From Bradyrhizobium sp. sGM-13 (GTDB lineage Bacteria > Pseudomonadota > Alphaproteobacteria > Rhizobiales > Xanthobacteraceae): a stretch of DNA of 64,000 nt. A model generated the notes under the pieces. That model ran no database searches and was not told where the DNA came from. It saw only the letters and a list, made by a program, of their open reading frames with translations. The stretch spans positions 248,001 to 312,000 of the forward strand of contig NZ_JAGWDK010000002.1 in the NCBI RefSeq assembly GCF_018398875.1, given 5' to 3'. Shown here in pieces: positions 15,932 through 24,322 of this stretch (position 1 is its first letter; the number at the start of each line of letters is the position of its first letter). The position numbers were made by a program, and so were the translations under genes.

Positions 15932-16906
15932 TCAATCTCCCGGGATCGCGTGATAAAATGTTCCGGCATCCAGTTCAGGCGCTGGCCCGACAAGTTCACG
16001 GCCGCCGATTTCAGCCAGCACGCGGTAGAGAATGCGTGCGTCGGCTTCCTCGTCGGCGATCGGACGTCGCGGAATTCCCTCTCGATAGCGATCACGATAG
16101 GCGCGCAACGTTGCGGCGTCTGGAGCGCCGGTCAGTGACGCAATTTTCTCCCACTCGGCATCCGAGGTCGCCAGAATCTCCTTCGCCGCGCGGGTCATGG
16201 CGATGAAGCGGGCAATTTTGTCCTGGTTTGCATTCGCCCATGTTTCGTCGAAGACGTATCCGAGCATCGCGGTGCGGCCTTTGGCGCCCAGTTTCGGCAG
16301 CAGGTCCTCGATGCCGGCGATGCGGCGGAAGCCTTTTGCTTCCAGTGCCGCACAGAAATTCCAGTAGTTCACGGTCGCATCCATTTCGCCGCCGAGCGTC
16401 TTGGCCGCCAGCAGCGGTGGCGCGCCGTAAGCGATTGTCGCGTCCGACTTCAGGTCGATGCCGCCCTGTTTCAACCATGCCAAAAGCAGCAGCCAGTTCT
16501 TGTCGATCGGCCCGCCCGCGACGGCAAGCTTGCGGCCCTTGAGATCGGCCAAGGTCTGGATCGGTGATGAGCCGGGGACCATCACGGCGCCGAGCGCGCT
16601 CGAATAGGGGTAGAATGTCAGCTTGGCGCCAAGCACGCGTTCGCGCGACACCCAAAGCCAGTCGGTGACCACAATGTCCGCATTCCCGGCGCGAAGCGCA
16701 ATCTTGCCCGCCTCGGGGCTCGCCAGTTCGAGAACCTCAACGGAAAGATTAGCCTGCTTGTCTAGACCGTGCGCGCGGATCACTGCAAGTTCCCAGGCGA
16801 ATGTTCCGGTCTTCTGCACCGCAACGCGTAAGGCCTCGGCGCTGCAGCACGTGCCCAGCGAGACCAAGACAATCGTAACGAGCAGCGTGCGAACAAAATG
16901 CGTCAT
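15932..16906 (-). CDS. ABC transporter substrate-binding protein, NitT/TauT type
   Basis: 324 residues with a signal peptide (1-23, ending CCSA). The mature protein has the two-lobe periplasmic binding fold: AWELAVIRAHGL near the first lobe, ADIVVTDWLWVSRERV and LADLKGRKLAVAGGP at the hinge. The ligand is not evident. The set lies between pqqA and the quinoprotein genes, so a role linked to alcohol or cofactor metabolism is possible, but the family mostly moves sulfonates, nitrate or thiamine precursors. Confidence 0.85.
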   Translation of the reverse strand: MTHFVRTLLVTIVLVSLGTCCSAEALRVAVQKTGTFAWELAVIRAHGLDKQANLSVEVLELASPEAGKIALRAGNADIVVTDWLWVSRERVLGAKLTFYPYSSALGAVMVPGSSPIQTLADLKGRKLAVAGGPIDKNWLLLLAWLKQGGIDLKSDATIAYGAPPLLAAKTLGGEMDATVNYWNFCAALEAKGFRRIAGIEDLLPKLGAKGRTAMLGYVFDETWANANQDKIARFIAMTRAAKEILATSDAEWEKIASLTGAPDAATLRAYRDRYREGIPRRPIADEEADARILYRVLAEIGGRELVGPAPELDAGTFYHAIPGD

Positions 16907-16992
16907 GGTGCCTTGAGCCGTATCCTTGAACGTCTGCTTTTCAGCCGGCCAGTCATAGCATAGCTTCCACGGTTAACAGCGGGAGGAAGACG

Positions 16993-17352
16993 ATGACGCT
17001 TGTCGGATGGGTACGACGTATTGTCGCCGCGTTGACAGCGCTGATTGCGGTTACAGTGGTCGCGCACGCCCAGGACATCAATGATTATCCGACGTCGGCG
17101 CGCGTTGAATACGCGTTTGGCTGTTTGAAAGCGAATGGCGAGACGCGGCAAGCGATCGAGCAATGCTCCTGTTCGATCGATGTTATCGCATCGCTCGTGC
17201 CCTATGAGCGCTACGTCACGGCCGAAACCGTGCTCAGCATGTCGCAGGTCCGGAGCGACCTGGGCGGCCCGTTCCGCACGTCGCAGCAGGCGGCAAGCGC
17301 CCTCAACGAGCTCCGGCGCGCCCAGGCGGAAGCGGAAGTGCGCTGCTTCTGA
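16993..17352 (+). CDS. Small exported cysteine-containing protein, unknown function
   Basis: 119 residues; a good ribosome site GGGAGGAAGACG stands before ATG 16993. Signal peptide 1-26 (ending VVAHA). The mature part has four cysteines (Cys44 in FGCLK, two in QCSCSID, one in the final RCF) and an ALNELRRAQAEAEVRC helix at the end. I have seen similar proteins beside XoxF clusters in Bradyrhizobium, but no role is known. It reads divergently from the upstream binding-protein gene. Confidence 0.7.
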   Translation: MTLVGWVRRIVAALTALIAVTVVAHAQDINDYPTSARVEYAFGCLKANGETRQAIEQCSCSIDVIASLVPYERYVTAETVLSMSQVRSDLGGPFRTSQQAASALNELRRAQAEAEVRCF

Positions 17353-17398
17353 AGGCGAAACGGCCGCCGCTTCGAAGACGCGTCAGGGGCAGAGTAGC

Positions 17399-17535
17399 AT
17401 CCGTGTCCCGGACGCGGAGCAGCGCGACAGAGCTGCTCCGCAGAGCCGGGACCCATTGCGGACATTGCACGCGCTGGCGACATGGCCCCGGCTCTACAGC
17501 GCATCACTCCGTGCTGCGCTGCGTCCGGGGCACGA
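17399..17535. repeat. Nested inverted repeat, Bradyrhizobium type
   Basis: Outer arms CGTGTCCCGGACGCGGAGCA (from 17402) and GCGCTGCGTCCGGGGCACG (to 17534) pair. Inner arms AGAGCCGGGACCCAT (from 17442) and ATGGCCCCGGCTCT (to 17496) pair as well. The element fills the gap between two genes on opposite strands. It resembles repeats found in many Bradyrhizobium and Rhodopseudomonas intergenic regions. Confidence 0.75.
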
Positions 17536-17564
17536 GAGAAACGGCTGACGCCTGATAGTCGGTA

Positions 17565-18383
17565 TCAAGTCCCCGAATCTTCCACCTTCCATTCGCGCTG
17601 GAAGACGTGCCCCTCGGTATCTTTTGCTTCGGCGCGGAAACGTTTCGCGCCATTGGAGACATAGGTGAATCTGATATTGGGGTCCTCTGAAATGGAAATG
17701 CCGCCTTCCATCGTCAACACCAGGCTGTCATCCTGCCAGAGCCGCAGTTCATTGATGAAGAAGGCCGGGACATACAGGTGCGTGACCTGGTCCATCTGCA
17801 AGCCGGAATTGTTGGGGTGGCCGATCATGATCTGGGCCTCGCGCGCGCCACTGGCCGGGCCTTCGCCGGTCTTCGCGAACTGCCGATAACGCATCTGGCC
17901 GAGCCTGGCCTTGGCCTCGTCGGCGTTTTTGGCGGCAGGCGCCGAACAGCCGCCGGAGGCCTTTACATAGGTTTTGGTCATGTAAAGTTTGCCGTCGCTG
18001 AGTTCGGCGACCGCGCGGACGTCGGTGTAATTGTTGACGCGGACGCGGGTGGAGATTTCCGAGACGTTGGCGTTCGGCCCAAGCTGGAACTTCGCCGCCA
18101 TCGGCGCGGGATTCTGGTCGATGACCAGCGTAATGCTCAGCACCTGTCGGCTATCGCCGGCCGCAAGTTTCGTTCGCAAGGTCACCGGGACGATCGCGGC
18201 ATCCTCGGCACGCGACGGCATTTCGATGCCGATCACGTCGCTACCATCGTTCATCGGACGACCGTTGAAGATGTCCTGCACCAGGCCGGGCCAGAGGTCG
18301 CGTGTCTCCGCCGCGAGCGCCATCGGTGCGCCGCAGAGTAGCAAACCAACGACGCCGAAGAGGCGGAACAGATATCCGGACAT
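17565..18383 (-). CDS. Quinoprotein dehydrogenase-associated SoxYZ-like carrier
   Basis: 272 residues from ATG 18383, preceded by a GAAGG site; 22 further upstream codons are open. Signal peptide about 1-24. Residues 30-150 form a SoxY-like domain ending in a GGCSAP motif (Cys146), where true SoxY carries its substrate-bearing cysteine near the C-terminus. Residues 170-272 form a SoxZ-like domain. This fused form is known as the quinoprotein-associated SoxYZ-like carrier. It is paired with the metallohydrolase gene immediately upstream in the same orientation. Confidence 0.87.
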   Translation of the reverse strand: MSGYLFRLFGVVGLLLCGAPMALAAETRDLWPGLVQDIFNGRPMNDGSDVIGIEMPSRAEDAAIVPVTLRTKLAAGDSRQVLSITLVIDQNPAPMAAKFQLGPNANVSEISTRVRVNNYTDVRAVAELSDGKLYMTKTYVKASGGCSAPAAKNADEAKARLGQMRYRQFAKTGEGPASGAREAQIMIGHPNNSGLQMDQVTHLYVPAFFINELRLWQDDSLVLTMEGGISISEDPNIRFTYVSNGAKRFRAEAKDTEGHVFQREWKVEDSGT

Positions 18384-18439
18384 GGTCACGACCTTCGCGC
18401 GGATGGAAGCAACGCACGCAATATAGGGCAATGCGCATG

Positions 18440-19366
18440 CTATTCCCATTCAATTTCCGAAAATGCTGCGGTTGCGTTGCGGGCGTTGAAGTCGTCGAAC
18501 AATTCCCATCGGGATCGCTCGGAGTTTGCTGCAGTATCCGCCGCTGCCCCTATCGGTTCGCCGCGGGCGATGAGCCCGCGTACGTCCGAGGCCAGCGTTT
18601 CGAGATAACGGCGCTGGTCGGCGAGGGCGGCCGGCCATCGGCTCACGGGACCGTGACCAGGAACCACGCGCTCCGCAGGCAAGGCGCCGAGCTCACCGAT
18701 GACGGACAGCCAGCCGCGGATGCTGCCGTCCAGCACGGGCGTGTGGGCCAAGAACACGAGGTCGCCCGCGAACAGGGTGCCGGTCTCGTCATCTAGCACG
18801 GTGAGATCGCAATCGCTGTGCGCGGCAGGCCACGCCCGTACGATAAGGATTCGTCCGCCGAGATCGAGCTGGAGCGTGCCGCTGACGAGCAGCGTCGGGG
18901 GCACGATGCGTATTTCGTCGATCAATTGATCACCCATCGTGCGGCGAAATGCGTCGAGATAGAATTGACCGCGCGCCGCCAGCGCACGCGGCAGGTTCGC
19001 GTGGCCGACAAACGTCGTTCCGTCCTGCACGAAAGCGCCGTTGCCGAAGACGTGATCGGGGTGGCCGTGCGTATTGATGACGTAGCGGATCGGCTTGTCG
19101 GTCCGGGCGCGAATGGCGGCCAGCAACTGCCGTCCCCCGCGAAGGCTGCCGCCGGTATCGATCACCGCGACGGCATCCTGGCCAACGATGAACCCGACAT
19201 TGGCGATCGCACCGGCGTTCTCGCGCGTCATCTGCGCGGTTTGGCCGTTGTGTACGAATACGCCATTCGCAATGGAGTTGACGGGCAGCTCCTGTTGCTG
19301 CGCGAAGGAAGCGGTGATCGTCGCGATCATCGCGAGCGCGGCAAGGATCCAGGCGGGATGAGCCAT
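18440..19366 (-). CDS. Quinoprotein relay system zinc metallohydrolase
   Basis: 308 residues, metallo-beta-lactamase fold, exported (signal peptide about 1-22). Zinc ligands appear as the HGHPDH motif (His100, His102, Asp104, His105), then HSDCD, GDLVF and VPGHGP. It resembles SoxH-like hydrolases placed beside PQQ dehydrogenases. It is transcribed with the SoxYZ-like carrier, so the two probably act together in the periplasm. The substrate is unknown. Confidence 0.87.
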   Translation of the reverse strand: MAHPAWILAALAMIATITASFAQQQELPVNSIANGVFVHNGQTAQMTRENAGAIANVGFIVGQDAVAVIDTGGSLRGGRQLLAAIRARTDKPIRYVINTHGHPDHVFGNGAFVQDGTTFVGHANLPRALAARGQFYLDAFRRTMGDQLIDEIRIVPPTLLVSGTLQLDLGGRILIVRAWPAAHSDCDLTVLDDETGTLFAGDLVFLAHTPVLDGSIRGWLSVIGELGALPAERVVPGHGPVSRWPAALADQRRYLETLASDVRGLIARGEPIGAAADTAANSERSRWELFDDFNARNATAAFSEIEWE

Positions 19367-19599
19367 AATTCGGCCTTCGTCTCTCCACGAAGCGCAGCCG
19401 GCAATTCAGCGTTTCATCGATGCCGCGTTTGCGTCGCAGCACGGGCGGCGAGTTCGCCGGGATTATTCCTGTTGCGCGCCCCAATTGACAAGCATAGCAT
19501 TTTGCGTGTCTGCGGCTTCTACGGAACTTCATTCGTCGAGGTTGCCGATATCTTTTGCGAGTTGGCAACAATAGCGAGCCGGAAGTGCTGCAGCTTTCG
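19367..19599. promoter_or_regulatory. Divergent promoter region between the metallohydrolase and XoxJ-like genes
   Basis: About 230 bases between two divergent genes. No clear palindrome or known operator is visible. It must hold the promoters for both the SoxYZ-like/hydrolase pair and the XoxJ-like/CXXCW pair. Confidence 0.4.
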
Positions 19600-20484
19600 A
19601 TGACATGTGCCAGACAGAAGCGCTGGCTGGCGATTTCAAGTTTGGTGATGCTCGCGGCGTTTTTCGGGCGCGATGTTGCGCGCGCGCAGATCAAGGAAGG
19701 CGGCGATCTGTCGATTGAGCTCGTCGATCCCAAGGTGCTGCGCGTCTGTGCCGATCCGCACAATTTGCCGTTTTCCAACGACAAGGGCGAGGGGTTCGAG
19801 AACAAGCTCGCCGAACTGTTCGCCGAGAAGCTGAACAAGAAACTGGACTACATGTACTTCCCGCAGGCTACGGGCTTCGTCCGGATGACGCTTGGCGCCC
19901 ATCGTTGCGACGTCATCATGGGCTTCCCACAGGGAGATGACCTCGTTCAGGGCACCAATCCCTATTACCGCACCGCCTACGCGCTGGTCGCCAAGAAGGG
20001 CAGTGGCCTCGACGAAGTGACCACGCTGGAAGACGAGCGTCTCAAGGGCAAGCACATCGGCATCGTGGCCGGAACACCGCCTGCCACGAATATGGCGGTC
20101 AACGGCCTGATGGCGAATGCCAAACCGTATCAGTTGATGGTCGATACCCGTTTGGATTCGTCAGCGGAGGCGATGATAGCCGACCTGAAGTCGGGGAAGA
20201 TCGACGCCGGCATTCTCTGGGGGCCAATGGCAGGCTTCTATGCGAAAAAGGCGGACCCGCCGCTCCATGTCACGCCCCTCGTGAAGGAAAAGACAGGTCC
20301 TCGATTGGCGTACCGTATCGGCATGGGAGTGCGTGCCGCCGACCAGAACTGGAAGCGGCAGCTCAATCGCCTGATCCAGGAAAACCAGCCGGCCGTCAAC
20401 AAGATACTGCTGGACTTCGGCGTTCCCTTGCTCGACGAGAATGACCGACCGATCGGCGCGGAGACGGCAACCAAAACGCCATGA
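19600..20484 (+). CDS. Quinoprotein-associated periplasmic binding protein (XoxJ/MoxJ-like)
   Basis: 294 residues from ATG 19600; an upstream start adding 15 residues is possible and neither has a strong ribosome site. Signal peptide about 1-29 (ending ARA). The fold is a periplasmic solute-binding type: LRVCADPHNLPFSND begins the mature core and CDVIMGFPQGDD forms the hinge. Proteins of this class (MoxJ, XoxJ) are encoded with methanol dehydrogenases and are thought to help assemble or activate them rather than transport. The stop overlaps the next gene by 4 bases. Confidence 0.85.
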   Translation: MTCARQKRWLAISSLVMLAAFFGRDVARAQIKEGGDLSIELVDPKVLRVCADPHNLPFSNDKGEGFENKLAELFAEKLNKKLDYMYFPQATGFVRMTLGAHRCDVIMGFPQGDDLVQGTNPYYRTAYALVAKKGSGLDEVTTLEDERLKGKHIGIVAGTPPATNMAVNGLMANAKPYQLMVDTRLDSSAEAMIADLKSGKIDAGILWGPMAGFYAKKADPPLHVTPLVKEKTGPRLAYRIGMGVRAADQNWKRQLNRLIQENQPAVNKILLDFGVPLLDENDRPIGAETATKTP

Positions 20485-21056
20485 GAGCAGCGCTCGCAGG
20501 CCTGATCCTTGCGACATTCCCATTCATCGTCTCGACCTTCGCGCAGGAGAGGCCTCCCGAGCCCGACGGGTACCGCATGGAAGACTACCGTGCGCCCGTT
20601 CCCGCGACCCTTGCCGGCGTACGCGTGCTGACCACCGCAGAGGCCGAGGCGATCTGGCGCGCCAAGGCCGGAGCATTCATCGACGTCATGCCTCGCGCGC
20701 CGAAGCCGCAGAATCTTCCCGAAGGCACCATCTGGCGCGACAAGCCGCGGCTCAACATTCCCGGCAGCGTGTGGCTGCCGGACACCGGCTACGGAAAGCT
20801 CGCGGCCGTAACGGAAGACGATCTGCAGCGCGGGCTTGCCCGCGCGACGGCCGGCAACAAGGCCGCGCTGCTGGTGATCTACTGCCTTGCGGATTGCTGG
20901 ATGTCCTGGAACGCCGCCAAGCGCATCCTCACTTACGGCTATTCCAACGTGGCGTGGTATCCTGACGGGACTGATGGCTGGGAACGGGCCGGTCTGGCGC
21001 TGGTGGAGTCGCAACCGGAGCCGCGGACAGGCGAGGAGATCGCATCGCCGCGTTAG
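20481..21056 (+). CDS. PQQ-dependent catabolism-associated CXXCW-motif protein
   Basis: 191 residues. Signal peptide 1-21. It has a rhodanese-like layout with the key segment YCLADCWMSWNAAKR near residues 134-148. The two cysteines (135 and 139) are three residues apart here, followed by Trp140. This family occurs almost only beside PQQ alcohol dehydrogenases. It overlaps the XoxJ-like gene by 4 bases and is convergent with the following gene, only 3 bases between the stop codons. Confidence 0.87.
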   Translation: MRAALAGLILATFPFIVSTFAQERPPEPDGYRMEDYRAPVPATLAGVRVLTTAEAEAIWRAKAGAFIDVMPRAPKPQNLPEGTIWRDKPRLNIPGSVWLPDTGYGKLAAVTEDDLQRGLARATAGNKAALLVIYCLADCWMSWNAAKRILTYGYSNVAWYPDGTDGWERAGLALVESQPEPRTGEEIASPR

Positions 21057-21059
21057 CGA

Positions 21060-21674
21060 CTACTCGATCTCCTGCTGAATCGTTCGTCCGAGGGCGAACA
21101 GCCGCTGGTCGATCGCCGTCGGCACCTCGCAGACGAATTTGATGACGTTCCGCCGGTCTTCGAAGATGCGCGTTTGCCAGATGACCTGATTTGAGAGCTC
21201 GTCGATCTTCGCTTGGTTGGGTGGGGTTTCGCCTTGCAGCGCTTGCAAGGCCAGCGTGTCGCTGCGGATTTTATCCGCTGCCTCGCGCTGTTTGCGGGTG
21301 ACGCGCTCCAGCCCGTTCATAACCTGGGAGCGTTGGACATTGAGAGATTCGAACAGGCCGGCAAACAGCAGTTTCCCGCTTGCGGCCTTGTCGGCTGCAC
21401 CGTTCAAATATTCCGTGATTGCCTTTTGCGCCTCCTCGAGCGGGGTCCGCCTTGCCGCGAGCTTCGCAACCAGCGCGCTGACCTTGGCATCGTCCTTCCA
21501 CTTGCCGGAGACATCGTCGAGCGGCGGGCCTGCCCACACCGCGGCGACGGATATCTCGGGCACCTTGGCCTGCGTGCACGGCCAGTCCGGATAGCGCGGA
21601 TCGGCGGCATGGCCGTACCCGCTCATGGCCGCGCCGGCAAGGAGGAGTACGGAGATCGCGATCCGGTATTTCAT
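21060..21674 (-). CDS. Exported protein at the end of the PQQ-associated ABC operon
   Basis: 204 residues from ATG 21674, overlapping the permease stop in an ATGA; the long open frame upstream lies inside the permease gene. Signal peptide 1-23 (ending YGHA). It begins PRYPDWPCTQAKVPEISV and is largely helical, with a coiled-coil-like middle (residues 100-165) rich in Glu, Arg and Gln. I know it only as a conserved neighbour of the PQQ-associated ABC genes. It could be a periplasmic adaptor of the transporter. Confidence 0.75.
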   Translation of the reverse strand: MKYRIAISVLLLAGAAMSGYGHAADPRYPDWPCTQAKVPEISVAAVWAGPPLDDVSGKWKDDAKVSALVAKLAARRTPLEEAQKAITEYLNGAADKAASGKLLFAGLFESLNVQRSQVMNGLERVTRKQREAADKIRSDTLALQALQGETPPNQAKIDELSNQVIWQTRIFEDRRNVIKFVCEVPTAIDQRLFALGRTIQQEIE

Positions 21675-22519
21675 GTCTCGCCTCCGGCCGGGCCGCGGCG
21701 GATCAGACCACGCGATGGATCGTAGGCGAGGATGGCGCCGATCATGAAGGCGATCGTGCAGCCTCCCACCACTGCGAGCGCGATCCAGTTCATTTGCCCA
21801 TACAGCGCAAAACGAATCAGCTCCACCGCATGCGTGAACGGATTGAACAGGCAGACATAATAGAGCATCGGGCTGCTCTCCAGGATGCGCCACAGCGGAT
21901 AGAGCGCCGAGGAAGCAAAGAACATCGGAAAGATGACAAAGTTCATCACGCCCGCAAAGTTCTCGAGCTGTTTGATGCCGGACGAGATCAGCATGCCCAA
22001 CGCCCCGAGCATCAGGCCAGAGAGGACCAGCGCCGGCAGCACCGTAAGATAGCCGGTCGGGGGCGCGGCGATATCCCAGAACCAGGCGATCAGCAGGAAG
22101 GCATAGACCTGAAGCAGCGAGACCGCGGTTCCCGCCAGAAGCTTGCAGGACAGGAGGAACCATCGCGGCAGCGGGCTCACCAGCAAGGTCCGCATATTGC
22201 CCATTTCGCGGTCGTAGACCATGGAAAGCGAGGACTGCATGCCGTTGAAAAGCTGGATCATCGCCATCAGCCCGGGCGCGATATAGACCTCGTAAAGAAT
22301 GTAGGTCTCATATGGGGGGATGATGGAGAGGCCGAGCACCTGGCGGAAGCCGGCGGCGAAGATGAACAGCCACACCAGGGGGCGCACGAGCGCGGAGATG
22401 AAGCGTTCGCGCTGGTGCAGGAACCGAAGCGCCTCGCGCCACACAATGCCGTTCAAGCAGATCAGATATTCGGCCGCCGAGAAGCCGCGCTGGATTGGCG
22501 TCATGGCTGTCGATGTCAT
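21671..22519 (-). CDS. ABC-2 type permease of the PQQ-associated (lut-like) transporter
   Basis: 282 residues. ATG 22519 overlaps the ATPase stop by 4 bases; the longer open frame upstream is antisense-like extension within the ATPase gene. It has six hydrophobic helices and an ABC-2 exporter-type layout, with the YDREMGNMRTLLVSPLPRWF segment near residue 105 typical of that class. Permeases of this kind accompany XoxF and PQQ dehydrogenases; in Methylorubrum the comparable lut genes serve lanthanide handling. Direction of transport cannot be told from sequence. Confidence 0.85.
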   Translation of the reverse strand: MTSTAMTPIQRGFSAAEYLICLNGIVWREALRFLHQRERFISALVRPLVWLFIFAAGFRQVLGLSIIPPYETYILYEVYIAPGLMAMIQLFNGMQSSLSMVYDREMGNMRTLLVSPLPRWFLLSCKLLAGTAVSLLQVYAFLLIAWFWDIAAPPTGYLTVLPALVLSGLMLGALGMLISSGIKQLENFAGVMNFVIFPMFFASSALYPLWRILESSPMLYYVCLFNPFTHAVELIRFALYGQMNWIALAVVGGCTIAFMIGAILAYDPSRGLIRRGPAGGET

Positions 22520-23337
22520 GACGTTGGACTCCCGCTCTGAGCAGTGGAGCCGGTCAGCCGCATGAACGCCGTGTTGATATCGCTGCCGGCAGCATCGGCG
22601 ATGACCCGCGCCACTTTGCCCTGGGCCAATACGCGGCCCTGATGCAGCACGACGAGATCGTCGTTCGAACCGATCTCGTCGAACAGATGCGTCGCCCAAA
22701 GCACGCTTATTCCCTGTTCGGCAACGAGCTGCCGAACGTGGTTGAGGATGTCGGCGCGCGCCTTGACGTCGAGGCCGACCGTTGCCTCGTCGAGCAGGAG
22801 CAGGCGCGGGCGATGCAGCAGCGCTCGCGCGATTTCCAATCGTCGCATCTGGCCGCCGGAGAGATCGCGCACCTTGCTGCCGGCCCGGTCGGCAAGGCCG
22901 ATGCGCGCAAGCACCTCACCGCTGCGCGCGCGGGCATCGCGCCTGCCGATGCCGTGCAAGGCGGCGTGATAAAGCAGATTCTGCGTCACCGAGAGGTCGA
23001 GATCGAGCGTACGGGGCTGAAACACCACGCCGAGCAGCCGCAAGGCTTCGCCTGGTGTCTGCGCGACGTCATGGCCGAAAATCCCGATACGTCCGTGCTG
23101 AATTCCGAACAGCCGTGTGATCAGCGAGAACAGGGTGCTCTTGCCGGCGCCGTTCAGGCCGAGCAACGCGGTGAAACTTGCCGGGGCGACCGAAAAGGCG
23201 ATGTCGATCAGCGCGCGCCGGGTGCCATAGACATGGCTGACGCCTTCGATCGACAGCGCAGGCATCCCGACGGTATCGGGCCGGGGAGGGAAACCCTGCG
23301 TGCTCTGACCGGCGGAAAAGGCGTCAGTGGCCGTCAT
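22516..23337 (-). CDS. ABC transporter ATPase, PQQ-associated (lut-like)
   Basis: 273 residues. Walker A GLNGAGKST is at residues 60-68, the signature LSGGQMRRLEIARAL and Walker B LLLLDEATVGLD follow, and WATHLFDE contains the switch histidine. An N-terminal extension of about 25 residues precedes the ATPase domain. Overlaps both neighbours by 4 bases. It belongs to the family named for association with PQQ-dependent alcohol oxidation systems. Confidence 0.9.
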   Translation of the reverse strand: MTATDAFSAGQSTQGFPPRPDTVGMPALSIEGVSHVYGTRRALIDIAFSVAPASFTALLGLNGAGKSTLFSLITRLFGIQHGRIGIFGHDVAQTPGEALRLLGVVFQPRTLDLDLSVTQNLLYHAALHGIGRRDARARSGEVLARIGLADRAGSKVRDLSGGQMRRLEIARALLHRPRLLLLDEATVGLDVKARADILNHVRQLVAEQGISVLWATHLFDEIGSNDDLVVLHQGRVLAQGKVARVIADAAGSDINTAFMRLTGSTAQSGSPTS

Positions 23338-24305
23338 GGCTGTGCAATCGTCATACCCCAGGGCAGTTCGCCGACCTGGATCGTCTTGATCACCTTTTGG
23401 GCTGCGACATCGATCACCGAGACGTCGTTCGATACGCCATTGGTGGTCAGCAGATATTTCTCGTCCGGCGTGAATGCCATGTGCCAGACACGCTGGCCCA
23501 CCAGCAGATATTTGGTGACCTTGTGGCTAACGGCGTCGACGACGGCGACGCGATTGGCCGGGCCGAGTGCGACGAAAGCGGTCTTGCCGTCCTTGGTCAT
23601 GCCGATGCCGACCGGCTGGATGGCTTCACTTCGCAGGCCGGGAATTTCGAATGAAATCTTCTTCGTCACCTCCCGCTTGGCCGGGTCGATCACTGAAACA
23701 GTACCGCCGATCTCCGACGATACCCACACCTCGGAATTGTCACGTTTGAACTCGGCGTAGCGCGGGCGCGCATCGACTAGAACGTTGGCGACGATCTCGC
23801 GCGTCGTGGTGTCGATGAAATGCGCCATGTTGGTCGTCTCGGACGTATTGATCAGGATTTTGCCGTCCGGGCTGATCGCCATTCCCTCCGGTTCGACGCC
23901 GACCTGGATCTCGCCGAGACGGGCGCGCTTCTCGACGTCGATGATGGTCACCGTATTGTCGTTCTCATTGGCGACATAGAGAATCTTGCCGTCGGCATCG
24001 AGGGCGAACAGCTCGGGGTCCGGGCCGGAGGGCAGGGAGTCGACGACCTCCTGCTTCGCAACGTCGATGACCTGAATGCTGTCATCGTCGCCGACCGCGA
24101 CGAACACAAACTTGCCGTCCCTGGTGAATTCGATGCCGCGTGGCCGCTGGCCGACCTTGATGGTCTTGGTGACGGTCCAACTGTTCGTATCGATCACCGA
24201 TACGGTGTTGCTCTTCTCGTTGGACACATAGGCGATGAAGGCCGATGCGGGCGTCGCCGCCGCGAGCCATGCAGCCACCCCGAAAAGCAGGCAATGACGC
24301 CACAT
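23334..24305 (-). CDS. Periplasmic YVTN beta-propeller protein of the PQQ-associated system
   Basis: 323 residues from ATG 24305, after a GAAGGAGG ribosome site. Signal peptide 1-22. The rest is a run of about seven YVTN-type repeats with the pattern xxVSVIDTxxxxVTKTIxVG, each about 42 residues, forming a beta-propeller. Such proteins sit beside PQQ-linked ABC genes and may bind the metal or cofactor. It overlaps the ATPase start by 4 bases and follows the binding-protein gene by 17 bases. Confidence 0.9.
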   Translation of the reverse strand: MWRHCLLFGVAAWLAAATPASAFIAYVSNEKSNTVSVIDTNSWTVTKTIKVGQRPRGIEFTRDGKFVFVAVGDDDSIQVIDVAKQEVVDSLPSGPDPELFALDADGKILYVANENDNTVTIIDVEKRARLGEIQVGVEPEGMAISPDGKILINTSETTNMAHFIDTTTREIVANVLVDARPRYAEFKRDNSEVWVSSEIGGTVSVIDPAKREVTKKISFEIPGLRSEAIQPVGIGMTKDGKTAFVALGPANRVAVVDAVSHKVTKYLLVGQRVWHMAFTPDEKYLLTTNGVSNDVSVIDVAAQKVIKTIQVGELPWGMTIAQP

Positions 24306-24322
24306 ATGCAATCCATCCTCCT

